A stretch of 64,000 bases of DNA from Thalassolituus alkanivorans (GTDB taxonomy: Bacteria > Pseudomonadota > Gammaproteobacteria > Pseudomonadales > Oceanobacteraceae). Positions 17,364-24,767 of this stretch are shown here, piece after piece. Location of the stretch: the NCBI RefSeq assembly GCF_020447205.1, contig NZ_JAJAEL010000038.1, positions 121,710 to 185,709 of the forward strand. The letters are read 5' to 3'. The notes under the pieces are model-generated. The model ran no database searches, was not told where the DNA came from, and saw only the letters and a program-made list of their open reading frames with translations. A program made the position numbers and the translations under genes. How positions within the stretch are numbered: the first letter of the stretch is position 1; every line of letters starts with the position of its first letter.

Positions 17364-18548
17364 TTACTGGTTGAATGCTAAAATAGCGTTGTAATAATAG
17401 GCCAGCTTACCATCTCCCATTGGCTGCCTGCCGGAGAGTGCATCAATGCTGATATCCAGTGTTGTTCCATCGGTAAAAATGGCGCTTTGTGAATTTCCTG
17501 ATGATATGTCGCTTTGCTGATCCCAGTAATCAGCTGCAGTTTGTGGATAACTAGTTGATACATGAACTTTGTTGTCACCTGACCAGGGAATATTTATCAG
17601 ACTTGCGCTGCTTTTCGTCAGATCGCTTTGGGTAATTAACGCCACGCCCGTTCCTTTCAGTTCACTGGCACAAATCTGTGTAATAACTGCAAACTGCACC
17701 AGCTCAATACTGCGATCATACGGAAGATTAACTGTCTGAGGTGGCTGAATAATTAAGTCAACAGGGGTTGATACAGGATGACCTGATGTATCTGAACAAC
17801 TCGTCAGACCGGCTTCATACTGATACGAATCGCTTATTGTCAGTGTTGATGAGGAAAAATTTGCAATTAACCATTGAAAGGCGCTTGGATGCTTAACAAT
17901 AGTAACACCAAGTTCGGCCAGCTTAATTATTGTAAGCGCAATATTAACGGGAGTTGAAACCTGACAAGCTAACCACAACCCTGGGTGTATTGCTGGTATA
18001 GCCGGGTCATCAGACGATACACCCGGCGGTATATATAGCTGGTTGATACCTTCAACCAGTCGTGGTAATACACTGCTCAGTGTTGACTGCCAGTCCACCT
18101 CAGTAAACTGCTCCGTGTTTAACTCGTTTAGCCCAACACCGATCTTTGCCAGCATGGTGTAAACGTCTTGACCCGCGAGTCTTACAACCATGGAAACCGT
18201 TGCAACCTGATAGTAACTCTGCTGATTATCTTCAAATACAGGAGCTGCCTGAATACCATCCAAAACGTTCTGATTGAATAACAGTGTCAACACTACGCTG
18301 TTACTGTTGTCGCCAATACCCTCCATTAAAAATGCAACCGGAAATTCGCCCGAAGTGGTTTCAGAATAAAACCAGCTGATTTCAGAGACTGCAGCAAAAC
18401 CGAACATGCTTGTGATTGCATTAAAATCATAAAATACCTTGCTGACTTTTGATGAATCACTACCTGATGACCGGATTAAATCAGCCATCACAGAACCTGA
18501 AGGAATTCCGGCGGCTTCCAGTGCTATATAAGTATTTGGAGTTAACAT
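17364..18548 (-). CDS. Unknown protein, paralogue 3 of the three-gene family
   Basis: 394 residues from the ATG at 18548, chosen because AGGG lies 6 bases upstream and because its N-terminus (MLTPNTYIALEAAG) aligns with MFTPGT of paralogue 2. Upstream codons to 18674 start with GTG and lack a site. It contains FPVAFLMEGIGDNSNSVV (compare PVTYAMAGSGDN), WLIANFSSSTLTISDSYQYE, LINIPWSGDNKVHV, DYWDQQ and LSGRQPMGDGKLAYYY. Unlike paralogues 1 and 2 it lacks the acidic helix and strong membrane segment. No function is recognised. Confidence 0.78.
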   Translation of the reverse strand: MLTPNTYIALEAAGIPSGSVMADLIRSSGSDSSKVSKVFYDFNAITSMFGFAAVSEISWFYSETTSGEFPVAFLMEGIGDNSNSVVLTLLFNQNVLDGIQAAPVFEDNQQSYYQVATVSMVVRLAGQDVYTMLAKIGVGLNELNTEQFTEVDWQSTLSSVLPRLVEGINQLYIPPGVSSDDPAIPAIHPGLWLACQVSTPVNIALTIIKLAELGVTIVKHPSAFQWLIANFSSSTLTISDSYQYEAGLTSCSDTSGHPVSTPVDLIIQPPQTVNLPYDRSIELVQFAVITQICASELKGTGVALITQSDLTKSSASLINIPWSGDNKVHVSTSYPQTAADYWDQQSDISSGNSQSAIFTDGTTLDISIDALSGRQPMGDGKLAYYYNAILAFNQ

Positions 18549-19015
18549 ATTCATCCCTGATCTGATGGTTGCTTTGATCGCATTTAAAGAATGATTGTCT
18601 GCTTTATATCCTGATGTGCTAAAGGTTTCACTTGTTGTTCCGCCTGGTTGGCGGGGTACAGGATGGTGGAGCACTGAGTGCTTTTCTGTTTGGGGGATTA
18701 TATAGATCTTTATCTGAGCTAAGTAGAAACAAATATGTAAATGCTGCTTCTTATTAATTATGTGAAACCAGTTTTTTATAGCAAGAATTCCAATGAGCTA
18801 AGAATATTTTATTATTGCTGGCTTCTCAGTGCAGGGTGCAGTTCTTTAGTACTATTCGTATCTGCATTGGCCAGATACGGTACTCAGATTGTATCTGGTC
18901 AGAATTTTGTATCAGATATAAACGATAAAATATTGTGGATGGCCTGTCTGTGCCAGGCCACCCGACTGGCTGGTATGGCTGAATGCAGTGGATCAGCGGC
19001 AAAGGCTTTTGTTAT
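18549..19015. other. AT-rich stretch without a supported gene
   Basis: About 470 bases upstream of paralogue 3, presumably holding its promoter. A 104-codon forward frame at 18741-19055 has no ribosome site, no recognisable sequence, and overlaps the end of the next gene, so it is not called. Confidence 0.5.
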
Positions 19016-19567
19016 TCAACCTGCAGGTGATGGTGAGCTGAGACTTTTGCTGTAAAACCCGGACTGATCAAAACAGCACACCCGCTTTTTACCCGAGGCG
19101 AGCATATCGCAGGCGTTTTCGATACGGGTTGCGCGGGTTTTGGCCTGCTTGGCAGACTCAATCCAGTGAATCCAGTCTACCCGGGCAATGGTGGTTGTTG
19201 CTTCCCATACCGCTTTGGCCTGCGGTGAAGTATCAAGAAGGGCCTGAAAATCGGCAGGCAGCGCAGGCTCCGGTTCCTTTTTCATGGCAGCAATTTCTAC
19301 AATGACAGCCTCACCGATTGTTGCGCCGCAGGCCTCATACAGGGCTTTATCCATTTTAAGCCAGTGACTGAGCTGGCCGTCCGGCTCCAGGGTTGCCTGA
19401 AACGGGTGATTATTGATGGTGCCTTTGACACTGGTGCGGCCACGGCGGGGCAGCAGATCACTGACTTCTTTAGGCAAAATCAGAAACGCCCGCAGATCAT
19501 CGCCAGCGGCTTTTGCCGGAGCGAATAACTGCGCGGTAAATGTGGTTTTTTCTGCATCCTTGCTCAT
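19016..19567 (-). CDS. YdeI/OmpD-associated family protein with DUF1905 domain
   Basis: 183 residues from the ATG at 19567. The N-terminal DUF1905 barrel is visible (LILPKEVSDLLPRRGRTSVK, GTINNHPFQATLEPDG), followed by the YdeI/OmpD-associated C-terminal helix region (ALLDTSPQAKAVWEATTTIA, RVDWIHWIESAKQAKTRATR, IENACDMLASGKKR). Members have been linked to bacteriocin protection, but the biochemical role is unknown. A weak GGA lies before the start. Confidence 0.85.
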   Translation of the reverse strand: MSKDAEKTTFTAQLFAPAKAAGDDLRAFLILPKEVSDLLPRRGRTSVKGTINNHPFQATLEPDGQLSHWLKMDKALYEACGATIGEAVIVEIAAMKKEPEPALPADFQALLDTSPQAKAVWEATTTIARVDWIHWIESAKQAKTRATRIENACDMLASGKKRVCCFDQSGFYSKSLSSPSPAG

Positions 19568-19782
19568 AAATAATTCCGTCTGCACTTAATGATTAACGGA
19601 ATGATAGTAGCGGCTCAGGCTGCTGCTGTTAACCTCTGTGGCTGCGCTGCCTGCTTATTATTTTGTAAATTTTATTGCATAACCTTGTATGCCCGGCCTG
19701 ACCCTTCCTCACAATCCCTGACCCAACCTTAAATTTAAATCCGCATACTGGTAATGGACTCATTTGTTATCAGGTATGCGTT

Positions 19783-20511
19783 ATGGATATTAAAGGACTG
19801 GTGAATCTGTTCCTCAGCTCTGCCACGGATCTTGCCCAGCAAGGCAGGCAGGGCGCGGAGAAGGCGCTGAATATTCCTGCCGAAGGCGAGGCGCGCAGCG
19901 ATACCTTATCGACCCTGGCCAAAGGCGCCTTGGGTGGCGGTGCACTGGGTTTGCTGCTGGGCTCAAAAAGCGGCCGCAAACTTGGGTCAACCGCCCTGAA
20001 AGTCGGCGGCAGCGCCGCGCTGGCTGCTGTTGCCTTTAAAACCTACCAGAGCTGGAAAGCCGGAAAAAACACAGCGGCGACTGGTAATGACCATGATGCC
20101 GCACTTCAGACTCCGGCCGCTTTGCCAGGGCAGACCGCTGTCAGCGCCCCCGTACCGAACGAACGCGAAAGTCTGCTGCTGTTATCTGCCATGATTGCTG
20201 CCGCCAAAGCCGACGGCCATATTGACGACGCCGAACAACAGCGCATCAGCAACGCCGTACAGGCCATGGGCGCAACAGCAGACGTAAACCGCTTTGTGGA
20301 ACAGGAACTGCGCAAGCCACTCGACCCGGCAGAAATAGCTGCTCAGGTAAAAACACCGGAAGAAGCCGCCGAAGTCTATCTGGCCTCGGTGTTAATCGTG
20401 GATGAACAAAACTTTATGGAAAAAGCCTACCTGCAGGAACTGGCACGGCAATTAAAACTGGAGCCCGGTTTGGTGGCTGAACTGGAAAAACAGGTACAGC
20501 AGGCGGGGTAG
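19783..20511 (+). CDS. YebE-like DUF533 inner-membrane protein
   Basis: 242 residues. The Gly/Ala-rich segment GALGGGALGLLLGSKSGRKL and AALAAVAFKTYQSWK form a glycine-zipper-like membrane region (about 48-92), and the C-terminal half is a TerB-like helical domain (SAMIAAAKADGHIDDAEQQR, AAEVYLASVLIVDEQNFMEK). This is the DUF533/YebE architecture; in Escherichia coli YebE is envelope-stress associated, but its mechanism is unknown. Confidence 0.9.
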   Translation: MDIKGLVNLFLSSATDLAQQGRQGAEKALNIPAEGEARSDTLSTLAKGALGGGALGLLLGSKSGRKLGSTALKVGGSAALAAVAFKTYQSWKAGKNTAATGNDHDAALQTPAALPGQTAVSAPVPNERESLLLLSAMIAAAKADGHIDDAEQQRISNAVQAMGATADVNRFVEQELRKPLDPAEIAAQVKTPEEAAEVYLASVLIVDEQNFMEKAYLQELARQLKLEPGLVAELEKQVQQAG

Positions 20512-20605
20512 GAAAGGCGATTAAGAGGAGGCTGACTAAGGAGAGCAGGCAGAAAAATGCGCGGGATTCAGAATTTAGTTCTGGCGGATTAATGCGGATT
20601 TTTCA

Positions 20606-20619
20606 GGGGGGGGGGGGGG
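20606..20619 (+). repeat. Homopolymer of 14 G
   Basis: An uninterrupted run of 14 G lies between the YebE gene and the last integron-like attC. It is not inside a called gene. Such tracts are prone to slippage and to assembly error. Confidence 0.9.
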
Positions 20620-20643
20620 ACACCTGTTGGTTTGATTTTTGTG

Positions 20644-20694
20644 TCCGTTAAAGCGGGGCAGGATCACAGTCCGCGTGCTTTGACTTGTTAGGCC
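20644..20694 (-). repeat. attC-like site of cassette A (terminal, degenerate)
   Basis: The minus strand reads GCCTAACAAGTCAAAGCAC immediately over the stop codon of cassette A and ends CGCTTTAACGGAC. The R'' side (GCCTAAC) is canonical; the distal side is diverged, as expected of a terminal inactive attC. Confidence 0.6.
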
Positions 20695-21110
20695 GTGACT
20701 TTCGCACTGGCACTCTCCGCCTGGACAGCTAAAACTGCACCAGACATAAAATCTATTGCTGTAAGCCAGTGAGGCTCAGCCGTTTGATTTGGCTCGACCA
20801 TAATGACACCTTCAGCCCAATCTTCATCTACCCAGTAGCCAAGCGAGTTAATACAGTCATCTTCGGTAAAGGGAATTTCTGAATCCCGAGGCATGAAACG
20901 GAACTCACTTACTTCTTTGAACTCTATGACCAATGCCTTTGGAGTGTCTGAGCTGACCCAATCTCCATTTGAGCGTTGCCAATTTAATACTAACCTTCGG
21001 TGCTCAACAGAATAATCCAGATTCGTGAAATCGAAGTTATTGTGCAAATCAAGTTCGTACCCTTCCAGCACAAGATATATTCCATCAACGATTTTAAAGT
21101 TTCGATTCAT
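20688..21110 (-). CDS. Cassette A: hypothetical protein
   Basis: 140 residues, not recognised. Acidic overall and rich in aromatic residues; it begins MNRNFKIVDGIYLVLEGYEL and contains FRFMPRDSEIPFTEDDCINS. The stop codon is part of the following attC, the arrangement typical of a promoterless integron cassette. Small acidic proteins of this kind are often immunity or antitoxin-type, but there is no direct evidence here. Confidence 0.75.
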   Translation of the reverse strand: MNRNFKIVDGIYLVLEGYELDLHNNFDFTNLDYSVEHRRLVLNWQRSNGDWVSSDTPKALVIEFKEVSEFRFMPRDSEIPFTEDDCINSLGYWVDEDWAEGVIMVEPNQTAEPHWLTAIDFMSGAVLAVQAESASAKVTA

Positions 21111-21123
21111 AGATTACTCGTGG

Positions 21124-21196
21124 GCCTAACGTCCAAAGCAGCGGCGCGCGCTAGCCCGTCCAGCCCGAAGGGCGATACTGCCTTTGTTTGTTAGCA
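21124..21196 (-). repeat. attC recombination site of cassette B
   Basis: GCCTAAC (21124-21130) and GTTAGCA (21190-21196) are the outer inverted boxes. Inside, CAAAGCAG pairs with CTGCCTTTG leaving one unpaired base, and GCCCGTCCAGCCCGAAGGGC forms the tip. This is a textbook folded attC. It overlaps the stop of cassette B. Confidence 0.85.
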
Positions 21197-21640
21197 AAAA
21201 TCTTCCCATGGGGTTTCACTAGTATTTAGCAGTATATCCCATACGCTATCTTCATCATTGCTTTTTAACATCTTATGAAAATCGCTAGATTTTGGTTCTA
21301 ACACAATTTTGTACTTTAACTCTTCTGGAGATACTAAAATTGTGGCTCGTTGAATTTGGGTTGTGTGCCAGACCTTTCTTTCATTGAAATATCCTTCCAT
21401 GCCTTCAAGCCAATCACAGGTAAAGTACTTTCCACATTTTGACCAAAGAAGGTATCCACACCAAATATAGCCTCGTATTGTTTTGTTACTGATGACTAAT
21501 TGGTGATACGAGTTACCATGTGGGGGCTCGCTTTTATAAGGAAGAAGGATCTTATTTTTACTGAGCTGGGAATAACAATAAAAGTCACCATAGCCCCAAT
21601 AGTCAGATCTTCGGCCATCTTTGAATTCAATTTCTCTCAT
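21191..21640 (-). CDS. Cassette B: hypothetical protein
   Basis: 149 residues, not recognised. It is rich in Tyr and Trp (YWGYGDFYCYSQLSKNK, YIWCGYLLWSKCGKYFTCDW) and ends ETPWEDFC with the TAA merged into the attC. It is AT-rich relative to flanking chromosomal genes, consistent with acquisition as a cassette. No domain can be assigned. Confidence 0.75.
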   Translation of the reverse strand: MREIEFKDGRRSDYWGYGDFYCYSQLSKNKILLPYKSEPPHGNSYHQLVISNKTIRGYIWCGYLLWSKCGKYFTCDWLEGMEGYFNERKVWHTTQIQRATILVSPEELKYKIVLEPKSSDFHKMLKSNDEDSVWDILLNTSETPWEDFC

Positions 21641-21650
21641 AGGAACTCAT

Positions 21651-21719
21651 GCTGACGCCGTTCTCTGGGGCAAACCGAAGCGAAGCGTAGGTTTGTCCCT
21701 AGCAGCACTTTGTTATGGC
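21651..21719 (-). repeat. attC-like site of cassette C
   Basis: GTTATGGC (21712-21719) is the box next to cassette C, and a strong inner stem (GGGGCAAACC with GGTTTGTCCC) spans 21667-21700. The distal box is diverged. Confidence 0.65.
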
Positions 21720-21724
21720 TAGAG

Positions 21725-22231
21725 CTACATTTCATCTTCAATATTTGTTTTTTTTGAAAAAACCTCTTCAAGCGTACGACCTAGAACAATTGAGTCTTCC
21801 CAATCTAAAGCACCTGATGATACCGCAATTATAGGCGCGCCTAACTCTATGTTACGCAAATCATATGCATAGAATACACCACCACCATTGAAACCAATAG
21901 GTATCGCCCCTGGCTGGTACTCAGGAAACATATAGCGTAAATAATAATCTCTAATTTCTTCAATGCCGAAAAATCCAAGCTCGCGCTCACCCTTTCTGAG
22001 CAACCCACTGCGCGAATATTTTAGAAGGTCGATATATTCGTTAGGAAGAATGTAATCAGGTAATTCCCAGCATCTAAAATCTATCTCACCAGTTACACGG
22101 CAGAGGTCCTCTAATGCTTCAATTTCATTTTCCGTAAGTGGTTTAGATAGAAAACCCTTAGCGTGTTCCAATTCAGCCTCCGTAAGAGGCTCTTCTTTGT
22201 TGTCAAACGTGACTTGATCTATCCAGCTCAT
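21725..22231 (-). CDS. Cassette C: SMI1/KNR4 (SUKH)-family protein, likely immunity-type
   Basis: 168 residues from the ATG at 22231, which has AGGAAG 9 bases upstream. The sequence fits the SUKH fold: AEIE-like N-terminus (LTENEIEALEDLCRV), WELPDYILPNEYIDLLKYSR and SGLLRKGERELGFFGIEEIR, then GAIPIGFNGGGVFYAYDLRN and a C-terminal VLGRTLEEVF. SUKH proteins commonly neutralise contact-dependent or secreted toxins. No cognate toxin is next to it, so an orphan or acquired immunity role is inferred. Confidence 0.8.
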   Translation of the reverse strand: MSWIDQVTFDNKEEPLTEAELEHAKGFLSKPLTENEIEALEDLCRVTGEIDFRCWELPDYILPNEYIDLLKYSRSGLLRKGERELGFFGIEEIRDYYLRYMFPEYQPGAIPIGFNGGGVFYAYDLRNIELGAPIIAVSSGALDWEDSIVLGRTLEEVFSKKTNIEDEM

Positions 22232-22274
22232 TGTATTGTTTTTTGCTTCCTTAAATAGATGCGCGAGTAGCAAT

Positions 22275-22330
22275 GACGCCTAAAGCAACCGCGCGTATTC
22301 TGCGCGTCGGCTTGCCTTTACTTGTTAAAT
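22275..22330 (-). repeat. attC recombination site of cassette D
   Basis: GACGCCTAAAGCAACCGCGC and the facing GCGCGTCGGCTTGCCTTTAC form a long imperfect stem, with GTTAAAT (22324-22330) next to the cassette D stop. One unpaired base per arm gives the usual attC asymmetry. Confidence 0.75.
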
Positions 22331-22332
22331 TT

Positions 22333-22644
22333 TTAGTATTCAATTGTGATGCCATCTATTGTTGCCCTTAGTTCCTCTATGGCTTTCTTAGATACATTTT
22401 TGCAAAAAGACAAATCAATATAAGTTAATGTTGATAGTTTGCAAAGATAACTGATACCTATATCGGTGATTTGTGTTGCCCACTCGAGGTCTAGCTCCTT
22501 TAACCCATCTAATTGACTGATGTGTTTCAATCCATCATCAGTTATGTCTGAGTTATTTCCATCTGTTTTTATGGACGAAACTTCACGACCAATCAGATCG
22601 AAAAAATCTTTGTCATTAGCTTTCTTGAGGTATATATCATTCAT
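22333..22644 (-). CDS. Cassette D: short leucine-rich-repeat protein
   Basis: 103 residues from the ATG at 22644. Two to three leucine-rich repeats are visible (GLKHISQLDGLKELDLEWAT, DIGISYLCKLSTLTYIDLSF), of the cysteine-containing/RNI type, after an N-terminal region rich in Lys and Asp. Such small LRR proteins usually mediate protein binding. The upstream codons to 22668 fall inside the next attC and are not expected to be translated. Confidence 0.75.
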   Translation of the reverse strand: MNDIYLKKANDKDFFDLIGREVSSIKTDGNNSDITDDGLKHISQLDGLKELDLEWATQITDIGISYLCKLSTLTYIDLSFCKNVSKKAIEELRATIDGITIEY

Positions 22645-22653
22645 CTTGGTGAA

Positions 22654-22725
22654 ATTTAACGCCCGCATTTGCGGCTGTTTTGAAGCGCAGCGGAAAAACA
22701 GTCCGACAACATGCGCTTGTTAGTT
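22654..22725 (-). repeat. attC recombination site of cassette E
   Basis: ATTTAAC (22654-22660) and GTTAGTT (22719-22725) are the outer boxes; AACGCCCGCAT pairs with ATGCGCTTGTT, and the middle contains GCGGCTGTTTTGAAG facing its imperfect complement. Confidence 0.8.
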
Positions 22726-22731
22726 TTCGTA

Positions 22732-23454
22732 CTAGCACATTTGGAGTAGCCAAGTGCCATAAGGATTATTAAATAATGAACCTTCTCCATAATTTAAAGG
22801 AGCGTGCGCACTAATGCGGTATCCAGGAGAATCCGAATCTACCGAAAAAGCTTGGCCTTCTTTAATTACTGGGGATTCGGATAGCAAGTAGTGCGTAAAT
22901 ACCCTTAATAATTCAGCAGGATTTTCCGACTCGTTGCTATCAACGATTGCATCCGGCAAACCAAAATTATGCATGCCACAAGAATATGTATAGTCTGATG
23001 TGATATACACAACGTAAGACGAATGACTCTTAAACAAGTAATTATATTGACATTGCTCTCGCCAATCTTCTGGAGAATGAGCAATACCAGAACTTTCAAC
23101 TTTAACTCCAAACCCGCCTGCATTTAGTAATGCATTGGCGGCATTCATTATTGAGTGTGCAGACTCGATAGTGCCGCCATTAGAAATAAGATAACAGACG
23201 GATTTATGAGAATCGATTTTTTCCATTTCTGGAGTGTCTCGCCAGTGAGGACCCGCTGCTTCAAAAGCTGAAAGCATCCTTTCATCTGGACCAGCAAACT
23301 CTAGCTCAAAAGATTTGCCGGTCTCTGAGTGCATTAAGACCCTGCCTGCAAAGATATAGCCACCGCTATCTTTTACGATACTCTGCACTAGCTCGCTGCG
23401 ATCCGCCCAGGGACCAGGGATACACAAAACGATTTCCATTTCTTTATTCGGCAT
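22732..23454 (-). CDS. Cassette E: DUF4261-like hypothetical protein
   Basis: 240 residues. The N-terminus MEIVLCIPGPWADRSELVQS, the middle HSIMNAANALLNAGGFGVKV, and a C-terminal region with Tyr- and Asp-rich motifs (YVVYITSDYTYSCGMHNFGL) resemble DUF4261-type proteins, which I recognise only weakly; such domains occur with immunity genes. The stop codon lies 7 bases from the attC box. It is the last intact cassette before the insertion sequence. Confidence 0.72.
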   Translation of the reverse strand: MPNKEMEIVLCIPGPWADRSELVQSIVKDSGGYIFAGRVLMHSETGKSFELEFAGPDERMLSAFEAAGPHWRDTPEMEKIDSHKSVCYLISNGGTIESAHSIMNAANALLNAGGFGVKVESSGIAHSPEDWREQCQYNYLFKSHSSYVVYITSDYTYSCGMHNFGLPDAIVDSNESENPAELLRVFTHYLLSESPVIKEGQAFSVDSDSPGYRISAHAPLNYGEGSLFNNPYGTWLLQMC

Positions 23455-23486
23455 GTATGTATCTCAACTTAGAAAACTAACATCTA

Positions 23487-23682
23487 TGGACCCCCCCTCA
23501 TTGTGCAAGCGAAATCTGTCTTTGGTGTAGTGCAGCCATCTATTCGGATTCCAATTGGCCTGTAGGCCAGATCCTTGATGAACTTCGCCAACCCGGTTCT
23601 TATCAGTTTATCGTTCCCGAAGAACGTAGTTAGGAACAGAGTTTCCGGATTGCGGTCCTACCTGCCAGACATCAAATTTCAC
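23487..23682 (-). ncRNA. Candidate bridge/seek guide RNA region of the IS
   Basis: A 196-base non-coding segment lies 3' of the transposase, the position where IS1111-type elements encode their guide RNA. It includes a hairpin, GTTCC (23613-23617) with GGAAC (23633-23637), whose loop holds GTAGTTA; the attC core CTAAC/GTTAG is partly matched by this loop. This is positional inference; no RNA evidence exists here. Confidence 0.4.
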
Positions 23683-24714
23683 TTACGCAACTACAGTGTC
23701 TTCATATTTCTTGTAACTCTGCGCCTTGCTCAGCAAAGCCCAGATCATTCTTGCTAGTTTGTTCGCCAATGCCACGATGACTACATTGTGGTGGCGACGT
23801 TTCATAAGATCTTCAAGCCAATCTACCGGAGCACTATTCCTGTTCATATGGCGAATTACGGCTCTGGCACCATGTATCAACATCTTACGAATGTAGGCAT
23901 CACCTCGCTTGCTGATACCTTGTAAATTTTGCTTTCCGCCACTTGAATGTTGTCTGGGAACCAGACCCAACCAAGCTGCGAATTCTCGTCCTGATCGAAA
24001 TTCTTTTGCATCACCGACGCTGGCTACTATCGCCGAAGCTGCCAACCGACCAACACCAGGAATTTCAATTAGTCGCTTACAGCGTTCATCTGACTTATTC
24101 TGATCATTGATTTCCTTATCAAGGTCAAAGATCTCAGACTCAATATAATTTAGCCGATCAACCATCCGAAACATCAGGCGATTAAGCGTTGCTGGCAAGG
24201 TATTTTCCACATCCCCGTATGAATCAGAAAACCATTGCCTCAACCGCTTTGGCCCTGCAGGAATCGCGACTCCAAATTCAGAGAAGGATGAGCGTATGCG
24301 ATTAATTACTGCCGTACGTTCCTTTATCAGCCCTTCCCGCTCTCGATGTAAAAGCAGTACTGCTTGTTGCTCCGGACCTTTTATTGGCACAAACCTCATT
24401 GTTGGCCGACCAACCGCCTCACAGATTGCTTCTGCATCCGCTGCATCAGTTTTATTCGTTTTGACGTAAGGCTTCACGAATTGTGGCGGTATAAGTTTCA
24501 CATCATGGCCAAGCTGTTTTATTTCTCTGGCCCAGTAATGAGATCCACCACAAGCTTCCATTCCTACTAAGCAACGAGGTAACTTAGCCATAAATGGTAA
24601 CAACTGATTACGTCGAAGCTTTTTACGAATTAAGCATTTCCCTCTGCTATCACTACCATGAATCTGAATCACCGATTTTGCCAGGTCGATTCCTATCACT
24701 GCTAGCGGTTCCAT
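23683..24714 (-). CDS. IS110-family transposase (DEDD plus Transposase_20)
   Basis: 343 residues, full length. The N-terminal RuvC-like DEDD domain starts VIGIDLAKSVIQIHG and includes NKTDAADAEAICEAV; the C-terminal Transposase_20 region includes IPGVGRLAASAIVASVGDA, FAAWLGLVPRQHSSGGKQ and GISKRGDAYIRKMLIHGARA with the conserved serine region. GGGAGGTGG precedes the ATG. The frame is intact, so the element may be active. Confidence 0.95.
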   Translation of the reverse strand: MEPLAVIGIDLAKSVIQIHGSDSRGKCLIRKKLRRNQLLPFMAKLPRCLVGMEACGGSHYWAREIKQLGHDVKLIPPQFVKPYVKTNKTDAADAEAICEAVGRPTMRFVPIKGPEQQAVLLLHREREGLIKERTAVINRIRSSFSEFGVAIPAGPKRLRQWFSDSYGDVENTLPATLNRLMFRMVDRLNYIESEIFDLDKEINDQNKSDERCKRLIEIPGVGRLAASAIVASVGDAKEFRSGREFAAWLGLVPRQHSSGGKQNLQGISKRGDAYIRKMLIHGARAVIRHMNRNSAPVDWLEDLMKRRHHNVVIVALANKLARMIWALLSKAQSYKKYEDTVVA

Positions 24715-24767
24715 AAACCACCTCCCGCGAAGAAACTGAATTTTCAGTGTAAGGGAGGGGTGTCCAT

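Larger units (their letters stand above)
23486..24767 (-). mobile_element. IS110/IS1111-family insertion sequence inserted at an attC-like site
   Basis: The ends read ATGGACCCCCCCTC (from 23486) and, on the other strand, ATGGACACCCCTCC (from 24767), imperfect short inverted repeats as in the IS1111 subgroup. The left flank ends ACTAAC, an attC R-box, and the right flank contains GTTAAC, suggesting insertion into the attC of a further cassette. Established knowledge: one IS1111 branch targets integron attC sites. The element is about 1.28 kb with a single transposase gene. Confidence 0.75.

Noticed and set aside
18741..19055. 104-codon forward frame
   Set aside because: No ribosome site, no recognisable protein pattern, and it runs into the 3' end of the YdeI-like gene on the other strand.
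20644..23454. CRISPR array
   Set aside because: The repeated sequences are long, folded, gene-associated and differ in sequence; they fit attC sites, not short direct repeats with spacers.
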